Shown piece after piece: positions 15,338 through 24,202 of a stretch of 28,535 nt of DNA. The DNA lies in NCBI GenBank assembly GCA_019217005.1, contig JAHBNG010000162.1, positions 1 through 28,535 on the forward strand, in the 5' to 3' direction. The notes below the pieces were generated by a model. That model was not told the DNA's origin. It saw only the letters and a program-made list of their open reading frames with translations, and ran no database searches. Numbering within the stretch: the stretch's first letter is position 1; each line of letters begins with the position of its first letter. A program made the position numbers and the translations under genes. Source of the DNA: Chloroflexi bacterium TSY (GTDB taxonomy: Bacteria; Chloroflexota; Anaerolineae; Caldilineales; Caldilineaceae).

Positions 15338-15404
15338 GGTCATCAATGTTCACATCGTTATTTGGGAACAACTCTGATGTGTCTACAAGAGAAAGGATAT
15401 TTAT

Positions 15405-15683
15405 ATGATAGCGACAGATCAGGTTGTACCCGTATCAGACTTTAGGAAACATCAGGCGTCAGTTATGGCGCGACTTTCTAAAGGTCCACTTTACCTTGCT
15501 CAAAGGGGAACTGTTTCGGCGGTTATGCTCTCGAATCGTTTGTTTGATCACCTCCTCAAACAGCTTGAGGATAAAGACGATCTGATTGACGCACTTAAGG
15601 TTGAGTTGGCCATTGCGAGGGGTGAAGATGTGCCAGAACCTGTTGATATTGTAGAATTGGAGAGCATGATCGGTGCCTCATGA
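15405..15683 (+). CDS. Phd/YefM-family type II antitoxin
   Basis: A 92-residue antitoxin of the prevent-host-death family, which binds DNA by its N-terminus and neutralises the toxin by its C-terminus. The N-terminal pattern VPVSDFRKHQASVMARLSKGPLYLAQRG followed by SAVMLSNRLFDHLLKQLE is typical; the acidic C-terminal tail (GEDVPEPVDIVELE) would wrap the toxin. AAAGGA precedes the ATG by about eight bases. Its last 11 bases overlap the toxin gene, so translation is coupled. A palindrome upstream may be its operator. Confidence 0.9.
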   Translation: MIATDQVVPVSDFRKHQASVMARLSKGPLYLAQRGTVSAVMLSNRLFDHLLKQLEDKDDLIDALKVELAIARGEDVPEPVDIVELESMIGAS

Positions 15684-15939
15684 TGTAGAATTGTCGGCTC
15701 GCGCAAAGCGAAGTTTCGCCAAACTAGGTGATACACTCAAGCGGGATATCATAGCCGAAATTAAGGCGATGCGTTCAGAAGGCATCCCCGATTATGCTGA
15801 ACGCCTAGAACGTGAATTGGATACTAGATGGAAGATCAGGTTAAATGGTTGGCGTATCATCCTCACACCAAATAACGGTAAGATTTTAATTCTGGATATC
15901 AGAAGAAGAGATAGCCGAACGTATTTGAACGTTCCATAA
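15673..15939 (+). CDS. RelE/ParE-superfamily toxin
   Basis: An 88-residue toxin of the RelE/ParE fold. The N-terminus LSARAKRSFAKLGDTLKRDIIAEIKAM gives the usual helical pair, and WKIRLNGWRIILTPNNGKILILDIRRRDSRTYL matches the beta-sheet core with the conserved arginines. RelE members cut mRNA on the ribosome and ParE members poison gyrase; the sequence alone does not separate them. The GTG start at 15673 lies inside the antitoxin gene (11-base overlap). Nearby ATGs are out of frame. It converges on the large minus-strand gene 22 bases further on. Confidence 0.88.
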   Translation: MPHDVELSARAKRSFAKLGDTLKRDIIAEIKAMRSEGIPDYAERLERELDTRWKIRLNGWRIILTPNNGKILILDIRRRDSRTYLNVP

Positions 15940-15961
15940 AATGGGCAGGTTTTGGGACATA

Positions 15962-18900
15962 CTACCGCACAATCATCGGCAAATAGAACTGCGTACCGGT
16001 CTCCACCTCCAATACCATGAGCCGCGATTTGAGTCCATCATCATCTTCGGCAAAGAGGGCAATCCGATAGGTGCCATTTTCGACAAACTGTTCATATGTT
16101 GCGCTGTAGATATCGTTGCCAAGTAGCTGAAATTCTGCTATCGGAACATCTTCTGGCACAAGCTCCTCGGCGCTCTCTGGTGATTCGTGAGAGGGGGCGT
16201 AAATGGTGGCCCAAACCCGTTTTACTTCTTTGTTGTCACGTACCTCAGCTCGCACGGTGCCGACTCCGTCAATAATCTGGACCGGTCCTTCGGCTTGCAC
16301 AATGTAGGGTGCCCATGTATCGGCGGGGAGGTTGCTGGTGCCGGGATCGTGTTCGTTTGTGGCTTTGGCGCCGTCTGCTGGTTCATTGGGAATGCCGTTG
16401 CCATTGGCGTCGATCCAAGGTACCTGTATTGAGTAGAGGCGATTGACCGAATATTGGGCATCCCAGAAGCTGTTCGAAAGTCCATATCCCTCACGCAGGG
16501 AGATCAAAAAGCGATCAGAGAAGTGGGCCCCTTTGGTGGATGCATAGGCAACATTCTGGGTATTGGTGGAGGTGATGATCAGGCGTCCCTCGTCGCTAAT
16601 GCTTTGGTTTCCCTCGATAAAACTGCCCGAATTACATGCTTCGATGATTACGTTGATCTTCACATCAGGCTGCTTTTCTTGCAGTTCGCTCAACCAGCGG
16701 TCAAAATCGTCTGGATTGAGCCGTTCACCGGCAGGTTCGTCTATATATAAATTGTCGATGCCACCGTGATCCATCAGATAGATTGTCAATGGCGCGTTGG
16801 CTCCAACACGTTCCACGGCCCAATTTGTAATCGCATCTTGCAGATTGCCAGTGGAAGCGACTTTGTCATATCCAGGCAGCGTCTCGTTGTGTCCCATGTA
16901 GTAGATATCGTCATCGCTATACCCGCTCTCCTTGAAGAGTTGATAAAAGCGTTGCACCACATTGTAGATATTGGGTTGGAGACGGTCCGATGTACGAAGT
17001 CGCCCCTCCATCAGAATCACAGCCCCTTGCACTGTTTTGAGCTGTCGCACCGACGCAGCGTAGACTGCCTCGTCGCCAAAGATATCGGGATCAAAGTTGG
17101 CAATTTTTAAATAAAGCGGACCATTCTGGATGGCTTCCATATCCAGCCGCACACCGGGCGTAAAGGTTTCTTCAAACTTTTTCTCTAGGCTGCCATCACA
17201 TTCGGCGTAGACTTCCAGGATCACGTCGGCCACTGAGTTGGCTCGCGTCTGTACCTCAATACGATATTGCTGACCTGCTTCGGCATCAAAGCGCAACCAA
17301 TCCGTATCCCCCTGTGTGTGGAAATTGTGTTCCTGCGTCGTCCCATCCGTTTTGATACCACTCGCCCGGTCGCAGATATCGTTGTCCTCATAAGCATCTG
17401 CCGTTGCCAGCGAACTAGGCGGTCGTTCGATCGGTGGCGGAGTTGGGGGCGGAGGCCCAGGAATGAAGTCTGGGGCTTGCATCAACCAAGAGGTATAGTC
17501 CACGTCCCCGTTAACGGCATTGCCTGTGCCGGTTGGGTTGCCCTCTTTGTCCAATGGACCCGTTGCATTGCCCCACCAATTGGTTGTTGCGTCAAGCTGT
17601 TCGCCCGTGCTGTCGGTATAATTTAAGCCCTGGTTGGTATTTCCATAAATGGCGTTATTGGCGAGTTCGAACCGATCTGGAAGCTGATCGATCCAGATGC
17701 CCGTTGAGTTGCTCACGATGATGGAGTTTTGGATACGGACTCCTGTGGTTTCGTTGGCAACGGGAGTCAAATAGATACCGTAAAATGAGTTCGATCCCAC
17801 CGTGCTGTCGGTGAGGGTCAGATTGCCGCTCGCCGAGATGGCTGTCCTCGCATAGCGCACAATGGCGTGCACAAGCTGAAGCGTGGATGCGTTGATGGAT
17901 CCAGTGCCCGTTGCGCTGCCGATTAGTCCGCCCCAATCCCCTGCTGCTGGTGCCGATGCGGAACCATCTTCATTGCTGTCGCCGCCATGTTCATCATCCA
18001 GCGCGCTCGTAAAGACTATCGGTTCTTCTTTTGTGCCAACCGCGATTAAATCCGCTCTCGCCCCAAAACTAAGAGTCGCACCCATGGATTTGATCACGGT
18101 CCCAGCAGGGATGGTGAGAGTCGCCCCATCTTCGACGGTCACTGTGCTGAAAATATTGGATAGAAAATGGAGATGCCCACCAGCTTCCGTCCAGGTTCCA
18201 TTCGTTAGCGTGCCAGCGACCAAAATACCATTGAGGACATTGCCCCGAAAGATGTTGCCGCTGTACGTTGGCACATTGGCTGGATAGCCGCGGGTGATGG
18301 CCACGGGAGCGTGGAATCCACGAATCGTGTTCTGAGTCAGTTGCGGTGTTGCATTCTCCAGGCGGATACCAACCCTATCTTGATTGCCGGTTTTGGTGAT
18401 CTCATTGTTCGACACAATCACATTATTGTTCGCATCGGCCATGTAAATGCCATTGTTCAACTCTGTTGCGATGACGTTGCCATCGATAAGTGCACGACTG
18501 CCCTCGGGTATGCTCTCAATATAAATGGCATGTCCATTGTTGTTGCGAATGTTCGAATTGATGATGCTGGCTGTGGTCGACTCATTCGCTGCGGGGTTTA
18601 GATAAAGACCGTTCGAAAAGTTGGATTCAATCGTGCTGTGGGTGAAAGAGAGGTTGCCGCTGGTGGAAATGCCTGTATGGGCATAGCGCATGATAACATG
18701 CTCAAGCTGAAGCGTTGATGCATTGACGGCACCAGTGCCGCTGGCCGCGCCAAAGATCCCATTCCAATCCCCCAATGCTGGTGCCGAAGCAGGGCCGTCT
18801 CCGTTGCTGTCACCACCATGTTCATCGTCCTTCATACTTGTGAAGATGATCGGTTCTGATTCGCTTCCCACAGCCACCAAGCGAGCCCTGGCGCCAATGG

Positions 18901-20824
18901 TTAGGCCGGAGATATTGGACTTGATGACGGTTCCCGGTGGTATCACCAGCGTGGCGCCCTCTTCTAGGGTCGGTACATTGAGAAGGTTTGAAAAAAAGTG
19001 AGGATAGCCACCCGCTTCTATCCAAGTTCCTCCCGTTAGGATACCTCCAACCGCAACACCACTGAAGGCGTTGCCGCTGAAGGTGTTGCCGTTATAAGTC
19101 GGCACTTTGGTTGGGTAGCCTTTGGCGATAGCCACGGCCGTTTGGAAACCACTGATTGTGTTTCCACTCAGTTGGGGGGTGGCATCCAGCAGCCAAATAC
19201 CGGCATTGGTCATGGGTCCAGTTTTTGTAATATTGTTGTTGGACAGTCGTACGTTGCTGCTGACATCCCTCACATAAACGCTGTTTCCCGAGTCGGTAGA
19301 GATGATACTTCCGTCAATCAGTGCGCCATTCCCGTCATCAGGAATTGCATCTAAGTAGAGGGCATAGCCGTTGTTTTTGCGAAGCATAGAATTGGTGATG
19401 TGGGTGGTCGGGGATTCGCCAGAAGCTGGTTCAACATAGACTCCATAGGCCGAGTTTGACTCGATCGTGCTGTTGGTCAACGTTAAATTGCCGCTGGCTG
19501 AGATGCCTGTGTGGGCATAGCGTACAATAACATGCTCAAACTGGAGTGTCGACGAATTAACCGATCCAATCCCAGTTCCGGAGCCGAAAATGCCACCCCA
19601 ATTGCCTGGTGCTGGTGCCGTAGCCGTCCCATCGCCATTGCTATCTCCCCCATATTCGTCATCTAGTACGCTGGTGAAGATAATAGGATTCGACTCCGTC
19701 CCAATTGCCACCAAGCGTGATCTGGCATTGAAACTGATCGAGGGGGCCAAGGATTTGATGATGGTCCCGGCAGGGATAGTGAGGGTGGCCCCTTCTTCTA
19801 CCGTGATTGTACTCGCAAAGCTTGACAGAAAGTGGGGGTATCCGCCTGCTTCGATCCATGTTCCCCCGGTCAGCCTTCCCCCGACTACAATCCCGCTGAC
19901 GGCGTTGCCGCTAAAGGTGTTGCCACTGTAGGTTGGCACCTTGGCAGGATAGCCGCCAGCTAGACCGACGGCTGCTTGGAAACCACTGATCGTATTACTC
20001 GTCAGTTGTGGTGTTACGTCGACAAGATAAACACCGACGCCGGTCATGGTCCCATTTTTGCTGATATCGTTGTTTGACAAAACAACGGGGCCGACTGAAT
20101 TTCCAATATAGACGCTATTCCCTGAATCTGTGTTGATGGTGTTGCCATCAATCAAGACATCGGCTTCATTGTCTGGAATGTTGAGCAGGCGGAGAGCATA
20201 GTGTCCATTTTTGCGAATGGTTGAGTTTGTGATGCGAATCGTTGGCAGTTCGCCTACCGCTGGATCGATATTGACACCCTGGGAGGAACTCGATTCAACC
20301 GTGCTATTCGTAAGCGTCAAGTTGCCAGCAGCGGTGATGCCAACACCGGCATACCGGATGATGACATGCTCAAACTGAAGCGTGGATAACCGATTGGGTA
20401 GACTTCCGCCAACGCTGCCAACGAGACCGGCCCAGCTACCGGGAGTCGGTGCCGAGGCTGCCCCATCACCGTTGCTGTCACCTCCATATTCATCATCTCG
20501 GATGCTGGTAAAGATGATTGGCTCTGATTGTGTGCCCAGAGCGACCAATTGTCCTCGTCCATTGACAACCAGTCCATTTCCAGCAGACTTGACGACCGTG
20601 CCAGCTTCAACGGTCAGCACCACATCCTCCGCGATGGTTATATGGCCCGTGATATGATAGGGGCTATTGGCTTTTCTCCACGTACTATTTTGTGTGATCG
20701 TACCACTCACTTCGGTGGGAGGATTTTGCGCATTGGTCTGTTCTGGAATGACTAACAACCAAATCGAAGAAATCAATAGAGGGATAAGAACAAAAAGGGG
20801 GGAACGCGCGATCTGAAACAACAT
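15962..20824 (-). CDS. Large secreted beta-helix / PPC / caspase-like (C13-type) protein
   Basis: A 1620-residue exported protein. A signal peptide (MLFQIARSPLFVLIPLLISS... ending near TNAQ) opens it. Then come three full repeats and one shortened repeat of about 278 residues, each with GATLTIPAGTVIKS, a GGDSNGDG acidic loop and NLTLTNSTIESN turns, as in right-handed beta-helix proteins. A proline linker (about 17440) leads to a PPC domain starting DAYEDNDICDRASG. Next is a clan CD peptidase-like domain: LMDHGG with H1353 and IEACNSGSF with C1397, the legumain/caspase dyad. The end is an Ig-like stretch and the tail FYLPMIVR. A possible role is to bind a polysaccharide or cell surface through the repeats, with the peptidase acting there; this is inference. 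I start at 20824 because AGGAGAA lies eight bases upstream; the longer frame to 20938 runs into intergenic repeats. Confidence 0.85.
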   Translation of the reverse strand: MLFQIARSPLFVLIPLLISSIWLLVIPEQTNAQNPPTEVSGTITQNSTWRKANSPYHITGHITIAEDVVLTVEAGTVVKSAGNGLVVNGRGQLVALGTQSEPIIFTSIRDDEYGGDSNGDGAASAPTPGSWAGLVGSVGGSLPNRLSTLQFEHVIIRYAGVGITAAGNLTLTNSTVESSSSQGVNIDPAVGELPTIRITNSTIRKNGHYALRLLNIPDNEADVLIDGNTINTDSGNSVYIGNSVGPVVLSNNDISKNGTMTGVGVYLVDVTPQLTSNTISGFQAAVGLAGGYPAKVPTYSGNTFSGNAVSGIVVGGRLTGGTWIEAGGYPHFLSSFASTITVEEGATLTIPAGTIIKSLAPSISFNARSRLVAIGTESNPIIFTSVLDDEYGGDSNGDGTATAPAPGNWGGIFGSGTGIGSVNSSTLQFEHVIVRYAHTGISASGNLTLTNSTIESNSAYGVYVEPASGESPTTHITNSMLRKNNGYALYLDAIPDDGNGALIDGSIISTDSGNSVYVRDVSSNVRLSNNNITKTGPMTNAGIWLLDATPQLSGNTISGFQTAVAIAKGYPTKVPTYNGNTFSGNAFSGVAVGGILTGGTWIEAGGYPHFFSNLLNVPTLEEGATLVIPPGTVIKSNISGLTIGARARLVAVGSESEPIIFTSMKDDEHGGDSNGDGPASAPALGDWNGIFGAASGTGAVNASTLQLEHVIMRYAHTGISTSGNLSFTHSTIESNFSNGLYLNPAANESTTASIINSNIRNNNGHAIYIESIPEGSRALIDGNVIATELNNGIYMADANNNVIVSNNEITKTGNQDRVGIRLENATPQLTQNTIRGFHAPVAITRGYPANVPTYSGNIFRGNVLNGILVAGTLTNGTWTEAGGHLHFLSNIFSTVTVEDGATLTIPAGTVIKSMGATLSFGARADLIAVGTKEEPIVFTSALDDEHGGDSNEDGSASAPAAGDWGGLIGSATGTGSINASTLQLVHAIVRYARTAISASGNLTLTDSTVGSNSFYGIYLTPVANETTGVRIQNSIIVSNSTGIWIDQLPDRFELANNAIYGNTNQGLNYTDSTGEQLDATTNWWGNATGPLDKEGNPTGTGNAVNGDVDYTSWLMQAPDFIPGPPPPTPPPIERPPSSLATADAYEDNDICDRASGIKTDGTTQEHNFHTQGDTDWLRFDAEAGQQYRIEVQTRANSVADVILEVYAECDGSLEKKFEETFTPGVRLDMEAIQNGPLYLKIANFDPDIFGDEAVYAASVRQLKTVQGAVILMEGRLRTSDRLQPNIYNVVQRFYQLFKESGYSDDDIYYMGHNETLPGYDKVASTGNLQDAITNWAVERVGANAPLTIYLMDHGGIDNLYIDEPAGERLNPDDFDRWLSELQEKQPDVKINVIIEACNSGSFIEGNQSISDEGRLIITSTNTQNVAYASTKGAHFSDRFLISLREGYGLSNSFWDAQYSVNRLYSIQVPWIDANGNGIPNEPADGAKATNEHDPGTSNLPADTWAPYIVQAEGPVQIIDGVGTVRAEVRDNKEVKRVWATIYAPSHESPESAEELVPEDVPIAEFQLLGNDIYSATYEQFVENGTYRIALFAEDDDGLKSRLMVLEVETGTQFYLPMIVR
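17500..20730 (-). repeat. Internal 834-bp coding repeats
   Basis: The codon for the residue before GDG in the acidic loop recurs at about 20471, 19637, 18803 and 17972, spacings of 834, 834 and 831 bases. The repeats are in frame and similar at DNA level, so they arose by duplication and may recombine or be misassembled. Confidence 0.85.
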
Positions 20825-20832
20825 GTTTAGAA

Positions 20833-20839
20833 TTCTCCT
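20833..20839 (-). promoter_or_regulatory. Ribosome binding site of the beta-helix/caspase gene
   Basis: AGGAGAA on the minus strand, eight bases before the ATG at 20824. It decides the start against the upstream ATG at 20938. Confidence 0.7.
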
Positions 20840-20878
20840 AACCTGGACAAGGCCGCTTCGCTTACAAGTCAGAACCAA

Positions 20879-20945
20879 AAGGACAAGATGATTAAGATGA
20901 ATGAGATGACAGGATGAATGGTTGTTCATCTCATTCATCCTGTCA
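20879..20945. repeat. GATGACAGGATGA repeat and 14-bp hairpin
   Basis: TGACAGGATGAATG (20907-20920) pairs perfectly with CATTCATCCTGTCA (20932-20945). The unit resembles the GATGACAAGA repeats at 12840-13006. It lies between the two minus-strand genes and may end transcription of the PhyH-HEAT gene. Confidence 0.65.
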
Positions 20946-21015
20946 CGTTCAGCGACTTCTTGCTCGATATGTAAGAAATTGGTTGATCAGTTACCAAGAG
21001 ATATCTGGGCGGTTC

Positions 21016-22524
21016 TTAAAATAGATTCTCCGGCGTAGTGGTCGAACACCAGCGACTCGCCATTAAGTAATCGAGCAAGACGTTGGTGGCCCCTTTGGTG
21101 CCGATTTGGCGGAGTGCATCAACTGCATTGGCACGGACGTACCGATTCTCATCATCCAAAGCTTGTTTCAAGGCCGGAACTGCTGTTTCTGCCTGTTCCC
21201 CTAGACGTGTTAACGAGAGACCAGCAGTGAAGCGAACCTGATCGTCTGGGTCCTGAAGAGCGCTCGCCAGCGTTGCGACGGCCTGTCCTGATTCGCCTCC
21301 AATTGTCCCCAATGCCTCTACCACATGGCGCCGCACCCAATCGGACTGGCTCGGCGCGACTTGGGCCAGCGTTGGCACGGCTTCTAGCGCCGCCGAGCCA
21401 GCTTCGCCCAGTGCAAATGCGGCATACCCTTTTGTTAAATCATTCTCTACGGAAAGTGCATCAATCAAGCCTGGAACTGTAGACGCACCCATCGCACTGA
21501 GCGCATACCCCGCGTTACGCGTCGCCGACTTGTTGGTGGTTTTGAGCGTATTGAGCAGAGATGGCAGGGCTGCATCACCCATCGCGGCGAGCGCGTAGGA
21601 AGCCGCCACGGCCACGGGTTCTGCCCGATCTCGCAACGCGTCGATCAGCATCGGGATGGCCTCTCCCGCGGCTTCTCCCGCTTGCCCAAGTGCGTCAACC
21701 GCAGCCAGACGTTCGGCTATCTGGTCGCTCTGTAGTGCTTGGACCAAATCTGAGATATTTCCATGAGAGATGCTGCTGCGAGCCCCGTGCCCGCTGCCTG
21801 ATGCCTCACCATTCTCTCCCAAATGCCATTTCCACTGATGCTGCCAAAGGGTCTCCTGCGTGGTGGGCGGTGCGCTGCCGTTGAGTGGCCGCCACGTTGA
21901 CTCTTGGTGATTCCAAGTTGGAGTAGACGGAGCATCCAGCCGCACAAATTGGAATTTCATCATCGAGCGGTTGCGGTCGGAGACATTCTCTGTTCCCTTG
22001 TGCCAGAGATCATAGTGAATCAGGGCAAAGGTGCCTGCAGTGCCGGTCAAATGGAGCTCCTCTTCCATTGTCTGGACTCGTTTGGCATAGTATTGGGTTC
22101 CAGGCAAAATGGCAGAAGGGCCCATCTCCTCAACCGTGTTCTGGGGATAATAGAAGATCATGGCCCACCAGTTGTGGTGATTGCGCACTTTTTGGAATCC
22201 CCAATAGGAGTCTTTGTGCCACTGTTGCGTGGTGCGCCCTGGACGACTAAAGTGACAGTGACGATGGGGATGCATGATGTAATTGGGGCCGAGGACGCTC
22301 GTTAGCGCGCCACGGATCGTCGGGTGTTCAAAGACGGTGCGCACTTCAGGAACGCGGGGCAAGATATTGTTGCCTGGGTTGCCCTCTTTGTCAACTATGG
22401 TCTCGATCTGAGTCCGTAATGTCTCGTGAAAATAGTCGGGGAAATCGGCTTTGAGGATGAGATAGCCATGCGCAATGAAACGCTGCATCTGTTCATCGGT
22501 GAGTAAATATTCTTGTGGTACCAT
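21016..22524 (-). CDS. PhyH oxygenase fused to HEAT repeats
   Basis: A 502-residue fusion. Residues 8-215 are a PhyH-type Fe(II)/2-oxoglutarate oxygenase: H103-K-D105 in QWHKDSYWG, H175 in LWHKGTENV and R184/R186 beyond it complete the site. Residues about 255-490 are HEAT-like repeats of roughly 30 residues (AERLAAVDALGQAGEAAG, DQVRFTAGLSLTRLGEQA, NRYVRANAVDALRQIG), which form a protein-binding solenoid. A short Gly/Ser-rich linker joins them. The solenoid probably recruits a partner or substrate protein, but none is known here. The ATG has GAAGGGA upstream. It is divergent from the helicase-associated pair at 22662 and shares the minus strand with the beta-helix gene. There is no signal peptide. 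Confidence 0.88.
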   Translation of the reverse strand: MVPQEYLLTDEQMQRFIAHGYLILKADFPDYFHETLRTQIETIVDKEGNPGNNILPRVPEVRTVFEHPTIRGALTSVLGPNYIMHPHRHCHFSRPGRTTQQWHKDSYWGFQKVRNHHNWWAMIFYYPQNTVEEMGPSAILPGTQYYAKRVQTMEEELHLTGTAGTFALIHYDLWHKGTENVSDRNRSMMKFQFVRLDAPSTPTWNHQESTWRPLNGSAPPTTQETLWQHQWKWHLGENGEASGSGHGARSSISHGNISDLVQALQSDQIAERLAAVDALGQAGEAAGEAIPMLIDALRDRAEPVAVAASYALAAMGDAALPSLLNTLKTTNKSATRNAGYALSAMGASTVPGLIDALSVENDLTKGYAAFALGEAGSAALEAVPTLAQVAPSQSDWVRRHVVEALGTIGGESGQAVATLASALQDPDDQVRFTAGLSLTRLGEQAETAVPALKQALDDENRYVRANAVDALRQIGTKGATNVLLDYLMASRWCSTTTPENLF

Positions 22525-22612
22525 CGTTTCTGTCCCTTCTATATACGCTGGATGGTGGATAATCTATTGCTCAAATCAGAAAGCGATATTATAATCGAAA
22601 CATGACGATGTG

Positions 22613-22635
22613 ACACTTTTAAAACGCGCTCTACG
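22613..22635 (-). repeat. Solo end resembling the IS5-like MITE
   Basis: ACACTTTTAAAACGCGCTCT at 22613-22632 closely matches the right end of the element at 5694-5843 (ACACTTTTAAAACACTCTCT). No partner end is visible, so it is a remnant or coincidence. Confidence 0.35.
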
Positions 22636-22647
22636 TGGCGTCTCTAT

Positions 22648-22653
22648 AAGGAG
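22648..22653 (+). promoter_or_regulatory. Ribosome binding site supporting a TTG start
   Basis: AAGGAG lies eight bases before the TTG at 22662; the in-frame ATG at 22677 would be too far away. Confidence 0.65.
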
Positions 22654-22661
22654 AATCATTC

Positions 22662-24200
22662 TTGGATGCAGCACACATGTTGGCGAAAATGAGCCATGAG
22701 ACTTTAACCAGTGCCGACCTGAAGGCAATTGGAAAGGCGCGGGGGTTGGCTGGTACACAAGCAATCTCTCGTGAACGACTTGAACATCAATTTTTGTCTG
22801 AAGTGGGTGTTGCGGATGCAGTGGCGCAACTGGAGCAGAAAGAGGTCGTCTCGTTGCATTTGCTCAGCTATGTCGATGATGCAGTGGATATCAGCTTCTT
22901 TGAGCGTCTCTATGGCAGTTCCAACAAGAACCGCTGGTATCGTACTTTCACGCAGCGTTATCAAGATGTGCTGAAACAGGTACGAACGCAATTGGTGCGC
23001 AAAGGACTCCTACTGATGACCGAAGATCCCAAAGCACGAAACGCCGACTCCAAGATGGAGCGTTGGCGTTTTCGCTTTCCAGTTGAGTTTGTGCCATTCC
23101 TGCCGCCGCTCATCGAACACACAGAGAGATTGGATGTTGCGGGTGAGGTGAATCATCAGATTGTCCGGCAGCTTGTGACAAACTTAACTCGACCTGACAC
23201 ATCAATCGCCCAGAGAACGATGCCCAAAGCCCTTAAGTTTCTACACAGAGATGTGCAGAAAAAATATACCTTGGCATTGAAGAATGGGGCACTCTTCATG
23301 GGTGACCGTCGTTTCCGAGCGGAATCTTTACGCGAGTGGCAATTGACCTGTTGGTCCGCCGCAATTGCCCGTGCGCCAAGAGCGGAACAAGAAGCAGAGT
23401 CCCGTTTTTATAGACGACAGCCCGAAAGCCCACACTATTTGGAACCCGATGAGGCAACGAGATATGCACTCTCTCGGTTTAAGTCTGACACTTGGATTCC
23501 ACCAACATCGCTGACACCTGTATTGGAAACTTTCTGCAAAGAACCTTATCCCGATGCGTCAGACATCTGTCATCTGGGCTGGGAATGGGGATTGTTGGAA
23601 CGCTATCAAGACCCGCAGCTGCCAAATTCACCAATTCTGTATCGGCTACATCCCGGATCATCGCAGATGGATCTCGCACAGCATAACGGGAAAGAACTCA
23701 TTGCGAATCTCAGAAAATCCATAGAAAATCCAGATGAGTATCTCAATCCGATCAGCCAAAAGGATGACGATCATCTGGTTGTCGATCTAAACTTGGTTCC
23801 ATATCATGCCTTGGAACAAATTTCCTTCATCTCGAAACTATCGATTGAAGGCGAAAAATTACTTGCAAGGCCGGATTTGATCAAGATCGGCAATAGCCTG
23901 GATGTTGTTCAGGATCTTCCTCTCTTTCAGTGGCTGCAGGTCAATTCATCAGCCTATGCAGCAACCTTTGAGACCGTGCGGAAACGCTGGGGCAAACAGG
24001 TCATTCACGAAAACCTACTGTTGGCAAAGATCAACGACGTAGGGCTAAAAGTCGCCATCGAGCGAGCCTTCAAAGAGTCCAACGATGTTCAGATTTTGCC
24101 CAATGACTTTATCGCCTTTGCCAAAGAGTTGCTGCCCCAAATCGAAAGAGTCGTCACAAAGACGGGCTATGTGGTCAAGACCCGCAAAGCGGAAGGATAA
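22662..24200 (+). CDS. Helicase-associated-domain-like protein, first of a pair
   Basis: A 512-residue protein I cannot name. The N-terminal 130 residues (TSADLKAIGKARGLAG, EVVSLHLLSYVDD, VRTQLVRKGLLLM) look like the winged-helix-type start of proteins carrying the XPB/Ssl2-N-like helicase-associated domain. The C-terminus (about 375-505, LVVDLNLVPYHALEQISFISKL and ILPNDFIAFAKELLP) resembles a divergent copy of that domain. No Walker A, Walker B or other helicase motif is present. The TTG start has AAGGAG eight bases before it. The next gene begins two bases after the stop, so the pair is co-transcribed and probably forms a complex. A DNA-repair, transcription or defence role is possible, but nothing in the sequence decides it. 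Confidence 0.7.
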   Translation: MDAAHMLAKMSHETLTSADLKAIGKARGLAGTQAISRERLEHQFLSEVGVADAVAQLEQKEVVSLHLLSYVDDAVDISFFERLYGSSNKNRWYRTFTQRYQDVLKQVRTQLVRKGLLLMTEDPKARNADSKMERWRFRFPVEFVPFLPPLIEHTERLDVAGEVNHQIVRQLVTNLTRPDTSIAQRTMPKALKFLHRDVQKKYTLALKNGALFMGDRRFRAESLREWQLTCWSAAIARAPRAEQEAESRFYRRQPESPHYLEPDEATRYALSRFKSDTWIPPTSLTPVLETFCKEPYPDASDICHLGWEWGLLERYQDPQLPNSPILYRLHPGSSQMDLAQHNGKELIANLRKSIENPDEYLNPISQKDDDHLVVDLNLVPYHALEQISFISKLSIEGEKLLARPDLIKIGNSLDVVQDLPLFQWLQVNSSAYAATFETVRKRWGKQVIHENLLLAKINDVGLKVAIERAFKESNDVQILPNDFIAFAKELLPQIERVVTKTGYVVKTRKAEG

Positions 24201-24202
24201 AC

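Larger units (their letters stand above)
14843..15404. other. Repeat-rich gap between importer and toxin-antitoxin
   Basis: No gene is supported. In order it holds the family 2 hairpin (14945-15021), a 68-bp inverted repeat (15162-15229), the TTTAAA palindrome (15234-15293) and the probable antitoxin operator (15323-15337). A minus-strand frame of about 70 codons between them has no recognisable product. Confidence 0.6.

Noticed and set aside
17500..20730. CRISPR-like periodic repeat
   Set aside because: The 834-bp period is coding, in frame and far too long; it reflects protein repeats.
20825..20938. Longer start for the beta-helix/caspase protein
   Set aside because: The extra 38 residues are encoded by intergenic GATGA repeats and precede the signal peptide.
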